DNA of 11,976 nucleotides, taken from assembly GCA_038046465.1 (NCBI GenBank), contig JBBSWB010000062.1, positions 1-11,976 on the forward strand, read 5' to 3'. Below, piece after piece: positions 7,141 to 11,976 of the stretch. Position 1 is the stretch's first letter. Each line of letters begins with the position of its first letter. Under the pieces are notes generated by a model. That model did not search any database. It saw only the letters and a program-made list of their open reading frames with translations, and was not told where the DNA came from. Source of the stretch: JBBSWB01 sp038046465 (GTDB lineage Archaea; Nanobdellota; Nanobdellia; Woesearchaeales; GW2011-AR9). A program made the position numbers and the translations under genes.

Positions 7141-8871
7141 TTAAATAAATTTTAATACTTTTATTTCTCGGGTCTTTAAATTTACAATGGGCACTCGCGC
7201 TGGTTCTGGTTCGTGACCTAATTTTTCCTGAAAAGAAGTTTTTCCTTGCCAACAGCTGCCACAAACTAAAGTTATACCTTTATAATTTGAAATATTGGAA
7301 TAATGGATATGTCCGCTTACAAAAAAATCAGGAATTATTTTGACTAATAAAGGGTCTTCTTTATGGGCAGGAAAATAAGGGGTAGATTTGAACGAAGGAG
7401 CTAAATGTCTTCGTTTTAATAAAAATTTCATGATCAAATCTGCTCGATGGTACCCCCCATTATTACGGATGGACTCTACATTAGCAACATAATAATCAAA
7501 ACTGTATCCGTGGTAAAGGAGAACATTGAATCCAGAAAAAGAAGCACTTTTTCCAACATTAACTATAGCTGGGTTGGTGACTAAAGTAACATTAGGTAGT
7601 TTAAATAATCCTGGAGCAAAAGTTTTATCAAAAGAAGACTGAGGCTCTGCCAAATGAACTGCGTCGTGATTGCCTGGGCAGATAATGATTTGTTTATCCA
7701 AAGGTATTTCTTTGATTAGATTACAAAACTGTTCGTATTGCGCAGAAATTTCATTTATCTCTAACTCTTCGGCTTGAGTAGGATAAATCCCCACTCCATC
7801 AACCAAATCTCCAGCAATAACAATATATTTGACTTTATGAGCAATTTCGCGCTGTTGCTCATTGCCTACTTTACCTTTAATCCAGCTTAAAAATTTATTA
7901 AATTCTTCCTTTAAAAACAAATTTGAACCTAAATGAACATCGGATAAGAAAATGATATATTCCTCTTGGTCACTTTTTTTTAATTGATTGACCGGAAGAT
8001 CAGGCCAAATAATATTTTCAGCAAAAATAATTTTATCTCCTAATTTACCAGAAATCCCAATTACCTCATCAAAAACCAAATCTTTAGCTTGGTGAAAAAG
8101 TTCTGGATTTTCTTTAGAAAAAAATATTTTTATCCTTCCAGTGGGATCTTCTACAGTAAGGGCTAAATTACCCTTCTGAGTTTCATTAATCTCTTCCACT
8201 AAGCCGATAACTGTGACCGTTTCTTTTTCTTTTTTTGATAAAAGACGCCCAATAGTTAATACATTTTGACATTCTGAACGATGGCGTAACAGATTTTCTA
8301 AAAAACGATACCGAGATAAAAAAAGAGTAGTAAAATCTGAAACTTCATATTTATGAGGTATATTTTGATAAGAAATAACAATTTCGACTCGCTGAGGAGA
8401 ACATAAATTATCTAAAGGAGAAGCGAGGGCAATTAAAGGTTCAGAAGCAAGGGATAAAGAAGAGGAAGAATCCTCGGAAGTTAAACTTTCTGAAGGAACT
8501 GAAAGAGTAGTATTAAAAGAATTTTCTAAAGTTTTACTGATCTCTACTTTAAGATTAGAAATTTGCTGTTTTTGAACCCCTAAAGAAGAATTGAAACTGG
8601 GGTTATTTTCCTTAAAGTTCTGTAAATGGGCTTGATATAAATCATCATCCCTCTTTTTTTCAACATCAACCCTATATTGGTCTAAATCATACCAATCTAC
8701 TAAACTGGTTTGTTGAACTAAAACATTTACATAATCTTCATTTAAAACTAATAAATCTTCTTCACATTCAATTTTATCTAAAAGAGTTTGATTTGCGTCC
8801 TTAAGAAGATCTTGGTTAACTAAGAAGCCTTTGTTAAACATATCTTCAATTATTTTTTGAGAGGGGTTCAT
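7141..8871 (-). CDS. polB: DNA polymerase D small subunit DP1 (3'-5' exonuclease)
   Basis: DP1 is the proofreading subunit that binds DP2. The protein has 576 residues. Residues 1-110 are the divergent N-terminal region. A Ser-rich low-complexity linker lies at about 120-152. An OB-fold follows at about 215-300 (VTVIGLVEEINE, VEDPTGRIKIFF). The calcineurin/Mre11-type phosphodiesterase domain carries every metal-binding motif: DVHLGS (Asp311, His313), GDLVDG (Asp355), GNHD (400-403), YHG (His454) and GHIH (520-523). It therefore looks catalytically active, unlike the eukaryotic B-subunits descended from this family. It lies 8 bases after the cdc6 stop and 7 before polC, with no clear Shine-Dalgarno sequence, so translation probably depends on the upstream gene. 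Confidence 0.95.
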   Translation of the reverse strand: MNPSQKIIEDMFNKGFLVNQDLLKDANQTLLDKIECEEDLLVLNEDYVNVLVQQTSLVDWYDLDQYRVDVEKKRDDDLYQAHLQNFKENNPSFNSSLGVQKQQISNLKVEISKTLENSFNTTLSVPSESLTSEDSSSSLSLASEPLIALASPLDNLCSPQRVEIVISYQNIPHKYEVSDFTTLFLSRYRFLENLLRHRSECQNVLTIGRLLSKKEKETVTVIGLVEEINETQKGNLALTVEDPTGRIKIFFSKENPELFHQAKDLVFDEVIGISGKLGDKIIFAENIIWPDLPVNQLKKSDQEEYIIFLSDVHLGSNLFLKEEFNKFLSWIKGKVGNEQQREIAHKVKYIVIAGDLVDGVGIYPTQAEELEINEISAQYEQFCNLIKEIPLDKQIIICPGNHDAVHLAEPQSSFDKTFAPGLFKLPNVTLVTNPAIVNVGKSASFSGFNVLLYHGYSFDYYVANVESIRNNGGYHRADLIMKFLLKRRHLAPSFKSTPYFPAHKEDPLLVKIIPDFFVSGHIHYSNISNYKGITLVCGSCWQGKTSFQEKLGHEPEPARVPIVNLKTREIKVLKFI

Positions 8872-8879
8872 TTTAAAAA

Positions 8880-10082
8880 TTATCCTAATTGTAAGGATTT
8901 TTCTAAAACAGTTTTTAGTTTAATAACGATATTTTCATCTATAGACAAACAAATATCCCTAGTACGACCATACCTTCCTTTAGAGATAATTTTGGTGTTA
9001 ATTATGCCTAACATATCAAATTCTGCTAAAATATCAGAAACTCTTCGTTGAGTAAGAATATTTAATTTTGTTTGTTTGCATAGATTTTTGTAAACCTCAT
9101 ATATTTCTCCAGTAAAAAAGTTTTTTTTCTGAGGAGTTATTAATAAGATTGCATATAACACCGATTGAAATTGCCGAGGTTGATTTATAACTGCATTAAT
9201 AACTTTATCTGATTCAACTTTTTTCTCTGCTTCATCTAAATGTTCTATCCCTACCGTTTGCGCCCCGCTTCTTTCAGCTACTTCACCAGCAATTCTTAAT
9301 AAATCAATTGCTCGTCGAGCATCTCCATGCTCCCTAGCCGCATAGGCAGCACATTTTTCAATTACTCCTGCTTGAACTGTTCCTTCTTTGAAGGCTTGAT
9401 TAGCTCTGCTTCTTAAGATATCTTGGATTTGTAATGCATTATAAGAAGGAAAAATAATTTCTTCTTCTGAAAGACTACTTTTAACCCGAGGATCTAAATT
9501 TTCTGCAAAAACTAAATTATTAGATATACCTATTAAACAAAGCTGAGAATTTTTTAATTCAGTATTGATCCGAGTTAAATTATATAAAATTTCATCCCCG
9601 ATCTTTTTAGTAAGTTGATCAATTTCATCTAATACTAACAAAACTACTTGTTTTTTTTGATCTAATAGTTGATAAAACACATTATACACTTCATCAGTGG
9701 GTAATCCTGTAGGAGGGACCTCTTGGCCAAACTCTTTGATTAATTGTGCTATTAAACGATATTCTGTATCTGCAACTCGTTTTAGTTTACAATTGATATA
9801 TGCTGTTTTAAGAGAGATTTTATTTTCTAAGGCTATTTTTTCCATATGGGTTAATATTTGTCTAATAGAAATAGTTTTTCCGGTTCCAGTTTTGCCATAA
9901 ATAAATAAATTAGAAGGTTTTTCAATTCTTAACGCAGGAGCGAGGATATTAGCTATTTCTTGAATTTGTTCTTCTCGATAAAAAATCTCATCAGGGATAT
10001 AAGTAGATAATAAACAATTCTTATTCACAAAAAAAGTATCCTTTTTGAGGTATTTTTCAAAAAAACTTCCTATTTTTAACAT
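8880..10082 (-). CDS. cdc6: Orc1/Cdc6 replication initiator
   Basis: This AAA+ ATPase binds origin boxes and recruits the MCM helicase. At 400 residues it has the usual length. Walker A is GKTGTGKT at 63-70. Walker B is LLVLDEID, with Asp152/Glu153. Sensor 1 lies in IGISNN near 185-189. An arginine-finger candidate is Arg199 (DPRVKSSL). Sensor 2 is GDARRA, with Arg256/257. Residues about 295-400 form the C-terminal winged helix that reads the ORB core in homologues. The start is supported by AGGTG 5 bases upstream. It is the first gene of the cdc6-polB-polC operon and is adjacent to the inferred origin. This matches the classic Pyrococcus-type association of initiator, origin and PolD genes. 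The left ORB-like box lies in its leader, suggesting autoregulation. Confidence 0.96.
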   Translation of the reverse strand: MLKIGSFFEKYLKKDTFFVNKNCLLSTYIPDEIFYREEQIQEIANILAPALRIEKPSNLFIYGKTGTGKTISIRQILTHMEKIALENKISLKTAYINCKLKRVADTEYRLIAQLIKEFGQEVPPTGLPTDEVYNVFYQLLDQKKQVVLLVLDEIDQLTKKIGDEILYNLTRINTELKNSQLCLIGISNNLVFAENLDPRVKSSLSEEEIIFPSYNALQIQDILRSRANQAFKEGTVQAGVIEKCAAYAAREHGDARRAIDLLRIAGEVAERSGAQTVGIEHLDEAEKKVESDKVINAVINQPRQFQSVLYAILLITPQKKNFFTGEIYEVYKNLCKQTKLNILTQRRVSDILAEFDMLGIINTKIISKGRYGRTRDICLSIDENIVIKLKTVLEKSLQLG

Positions 10083-10087
10083 TTTAG

Positions 10088-10092
10088 CACCT
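10088..10092 (-). promoter_or_regulatory. Shine-Dalgarno AGGTG of cdc6
   Basis: On the minus strand AGGTG ends 5 bases before the cdc6 ATG, complementary to the archaeal 16S 3' end. It supports the start codon and a leadered mRNA. Confidence 0.65.
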
Positions 10093-10095
10093 ATA

Positions 10096-10115
10096 CCCCT
10101 TCATTTCGTATGGAA
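10096..10115 (-). promoter_or_regulatory. ORB-like initiator box, left outer copy
   Basis: On the minus strand this reads TTCCATACGAAATGAAGGGG, an exact 20/20 inverted copy of the box at 10887-10906. It resembles the known archaeal ORB core: TTCCA, then GAAA, then a G-string, one base shorter than the form I recall. The G-tract points toward cdc6 and the TTCCA end points toward the AT-rich centre. Confidence 0.8.
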
Positions 10116-10140
10116 CTTACTAAGATTATTGTTAGCAGAG

Positions 10141-10150
10141 GTATATTTTT
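10141..10150 (-). promoter_or_regulatory. Possible cdc6 TATA element
   Basis: AAAAATATAC on the minus strand is centred about 62 bases before the cdc6 ATG. It would place the transcription start near 10119, just upstream of the left ORB-like box. Other TATA-like stretches (near 10193 and 10230) are equally possible in this AT-rich DNA. Confidence 0.3.
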
Positions 10151-10233
10151 GGTTGAATGCTGCCTTAATAAACAATTTGACGATAGGAGATATAAATTGA
10201 TAACTATATCTTTTATTGTTGGTTTTTTATAGT

Positions 10234-10250
10234 GAGTTTTGCGCATGGAA
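10234..10250 (-). promoter_or_regulatory. Degenerate ORB-like box, left inner copy
   Basis: The minus strand reads TTCCATGCGCAAAACTC. It shares AGTTCCAT and a following CG/AAA pattern with the left outer box but lacks the G-tract. It has the same orientation as the left outer box and lies 135 bases closer to the centre. I rate it a weak site by itself; its symmetry with the 10742 site adds weight. Confidence 0.4.
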
Positions 10251-10273
10251 CTAATAAAAAATAGTTAAAAAAA

Positions 10274-10288
10274 GGAGTATAAATACTT
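10274..10288 (+). promoter_or_regulatory. TATA-like promoter candidate inside the origin
   Basis: GGAGTATAAATACTT contains a good TATA sequence preceded by a purine-rich BRE-like run, and a 5-bp dyad (AGTAT/ATACT). Plus-strand transcription would begin near 10307 and run into the unwinding region and the 39-codon frame at 10373. Confidence 0.3.
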
Positions 10289-10438
10289 ATCTTAAAATTA
10301 AAGAGTAGTGAATAAAACTTAGTGTTATTAACCCCATTAATTTATTATGTTCTTGTCTAAGTTAGGTTTATTATGCTTAAAGTTATTAATATTTTATTTT
10401 TCTGTTGTTTTTTGTTTATTAGTATTATTGCTTTTACA

Positions 10439-10471
<33 letters not shown>

Positions 10472-10738
10472 TGTTTTCAATATAGAAAATAAATAAATAT
10501 AAGAATTAAATCTAAATTAAGAATATATTTTAAAAATAGATCAAGACTAATACTCAAATCACAATAAATAAAGCAGATTATTATATTTATTTTAACTAAT
10601 CTAATAGTAAACAAATAACTAATCTTTTAACTCTTTAATTCATTAATTCATTCAGAGGATTGCATTTAACAAGTATTTAGAGCTTAATGTAATATAAACC
10701 TAAACAAGCTTAAACTCTTAATTTTTATCTTTAATTTA

Positions 10739-10763
10739 ATCTTCCAGCAGAAATAGGGAAGAT
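10739..10763 (+). promoter_or_regulatory. Degenerate ORB-like box, right inner copy, inside a hairpin
   Basis: TTCCAGCAGAAATAGGG starts at 10742. It matches the outer box as TTCCAnnnGAAAT, followed by a short G-run. The same stretch forms a perfect 7-bp stem, ATCTTCC (10739-10745) with GGAAGAT (10757-10763), around an 11-base loop. A T7 run follows at 10770. It could be a box, a terminator for leftward-to-right transcription, or both. Confidence 0.4.
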
Positions 10764-10886
10764 AAAAACTTTTTTTAATAAAAAATATATTTAAACCAAC
10801 TCAAATATCCATCTTCAATAAGTACTTAACCTCAAAATCATCTCTTAACAAACAGTTTAACCATTTATTCATTTGAAATCTCTTAT

Positions 10887-10906
10887 TTCCATACGAAATG
10901 AAGGGG
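10887..10906 (+). promoter_or_regulatory. ORB-like initiator box, right outer copy
   Basis: TTCCATACGAAATGAAGGGG is the exact inverted partner of the box at 10096-10115, with 771 bases between the two. The G-tract faces outward toward the SpoIIM-family gene. A 20-base perfect match in such AT-rich DNA is very unlikely by chance. Confidence 0.8.
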
Positions 10907-11020
10907 TCTCTGAGGTTTAAACTACCTTTTTTAAGATAAAATCTATTCAATTAAATTTAAACAAGCTCAAAAAGAGGCTTAGATATTTTTTAATTCACTT
11001 TTTTAGTGTTTAATAGTAAT

Positions 11021-11030
11021 ATTTATATAG
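11021..11030 (+). promoter_or_regulatory. TATA box of the SpoIIM-family gene
   Basis: TTTATATA at 11022-11029 is centred about 28 bases before the ATG at 11053, with no Shine-Dalgarno sequence after it. This predicts a leaderless mRNA. Confidence 0.55.
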
Positions 11031-11052
11031 GCATTTAAGTTATTAATTTTGA

Positions 11053-11895
11053 ATGGTTTTAGAATCTATGTTTAATTTCTTTGTACTAAAAAGAAGACCT
11101 TGGAATCTTTTTTTTGCTGGGTTTCTTTATTCTATAGTGGGTTTATTTTTGTCTTATTTAATATTTAGGGAAGTTGCTGGGCTTTTAACTGTTTTTTTGA
11201 TTGTTATTGCTGCTCTACCTTTATTATATGTGGTGGTCAAAAATGAGGAAGATCTTGATATCAAATCAAGTCAAGAGCTAAGTTTACTCAAAGAACATTC
11301 CAAAGCTATTTTATCTATGTTATTTTTATTTTTTGGGATAACTACAGCATTAGTTTTTGCTTATGTAATCTTACCTCAAGAAGTAGTTCATACTATTTTT
11401 AGTTTACAAGAAAATGCTATTCAAAATGTGAATAATTATGTTCAAGGGAATATTACTAAGATGGATATTTTTGTTAAAATTTTTACTAATAATCTAAAAG
11501 TATTATTCTTTTGTTTATTATTTTCATTACTTTATGGGACGGGAGCTATTTTTGTCTTGACTTGGAATGCGTCAGTAATTGCTGTTGCCATCGGCAGTTT
11601 ACTTAAAACAGAATTAGGTAAAACTGCAGCCTTAGTTGGGTTAAGTAAAGTTTCTTCTTATTTTGGTGCAGCTACATTTAGTTTTTTTAGGTATATGTCT
11701 CACGGTATCTTAGAAATTATTGCTTATTTTATCATGGGTTTAGCAGGAAGCATTATTTCTATAGCTATAATGAAACATGATATTGGTGATGATCGGGTAG
11801 TTACAGATATTTTAGATTTAGTATTAATTAGCCTAGGTTTTTTATTAGTAGCAGGAGTGATTGAAGTATATGTCACTCCTATTTTATTTAGTTAG
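11053..11895 (+). CDS. SpoIIM-family (stage II sporulation protein M, DUF95) integral membrane protein
   Basis: This 280-residue polytopic membrane protein has hydrophobic segments at about 18-38, 41-63, 85-107, 147-181, 217-240 and 253-276. The N-terminus MVLESMF...RRPW and the motif SHGILEI (His217, Gly218, Glu221) match archaeal SpoIIM/DUF95 proteins. So does an Asn-Ala within the central hydrophobic block (Asn172). In Bacillus, SpoIIM works with SpoIID and SpoIIP in engulfment. Archaea lack that process, and the role here is unknown; membrane remodelling or division is a guess. The first ATG is preferred because MVLES is the usual family start and a TATA box lies at -28. A second Met at codon 6 is possible. 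It is divergent from cdc6 across the origin. Confidence 0.82.
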   Translation: MVLESMFNFFVLKRRPWNLFFAGFLYSIVGLFLSYLIFREVAGLLTVFLIVIAALPLLYVVVKNEEDLDIKSSQELSLLKEHSKAILSMLFLFFGITTALVFAYVILPQEVVHTIFSLQENAIQNVNNYVQGNITKMDIFVKIFTNNLKVLFFCLLFSLLYGTGAIFVLTWNASVIAVAIGSLLKTELGKTAALVGLSKVSSYFGAATFSFFRYMSHGILEIIAYFIMGLAGSIISIAIMKHDIGDDRVVTDILDLVLISLGFLLVAGVIEVYVTPILFS

Positions 11896-11903
11896 AATAT
11901 TAA

Positions 11904-11914
11904 TTTTTTCTTTT
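11904..11914 (+). terminator. T-tract terminator after the SpoIIM-family gene
   Basis: TTTTTTCTTTT begins 8 bases after the stop codon and has no strong stem before it. T-rich runs of this kind are sufficient for archaeal termination. The remaining bases to the window edge show no gene I can support. Confidence 0.5.
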
Positions 11915-11976
11915 AAATAACGTATGTATAGATAACTGCATAACTTAGAGCACATATGTTCCAACAAAGAAAGAGT

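Noticed and set aside
10189..10210. GATATA...TATATC inverted repeat near cdc6
   Set aside because: Six A/T-dominated pairs with a ten-base loop are expected by chance in DNA this AT-rich.
10701..10967. TAAACAAGCT repeated at 10701-10710 and 10958-10967
   Set aside because: It is a ten-base match without symmetry to the ORB-like boxes or to the centre of the region, too short to call a site.
11884..11976. Minus-strand frame open from the right edge for 30 codons, ending just inside the SpoIIM-family gene
   Set aside because: It overlaps the end of a well-supported gene and spans its T-tract terminator. The length is easily reached by chance, and the peptide shows no motif.

Overview
The window is archaeal chromosome. 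It encodes an archaeal transcription factor E, an aIF2 beta subunit, both subunits of the archaea-specific replicative DNA polymerase D, and an Orc1/Cdc6 initiator. PolD excludes bacteria and most Crenarchaeota. The low GC content and the small conserved proteins fit a Euryarchaeota- or DPANN-type lineage. A Woesearchaeota/Pacearchaeota-like host is my guess from gene content; I cannot verify it without searches.

Layout. Positions 1-93 hold the last 30 codons of an unidentified gene, ending in a hairpin/T-tract terminator. Next comes tfe (+, 285-953), with an unusually basic tail. It converges on a 69-residue membrane/coiled-coil protein gene (-, 968-1177). That gene is divergent from a two-gene translation operon of aIF2 beta (+, 1348-1755) and a DUF424 protein (+, 1757-2056). 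This operon converges on a long minus-strand replication operon read from right to left: cdc6/orc1 (10082-8880), polB/DP1 (8871-7141) and polC/DP2 (7133-2103), with gaps of 8 and 7 bases. DP2 carries a 481-residue intein with a LAGLIDADG homing endonuclease, inserted immediately before the catalytic C-D-G-D motif.

Between cdc6 and a divergent SpoIIM-family membrane protein gene (+, 11053-11895) lies a gene-poor AT-rich region of 970 bases, which I read as a replication origin. A 20-bp ORB-like box occurs as a perfect inverted pair near its two edges. Two degenerate copies sit inside that pair. All four point away from a common centre near 10500, where strand composition switches from T-rich to A-rich next to a (TTA)10 tract.

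Together the right half is a self-contained initiation module: origin, initiator and replicative polymerase in one locus. The left box lies between a possible cdc6 TATA element and its Shine-Dalgarno sequence, so the initiator may repress its own operon. Polymerase activity also depends on excision of an intein that ends in Lys-Gln rather than His-Asn.
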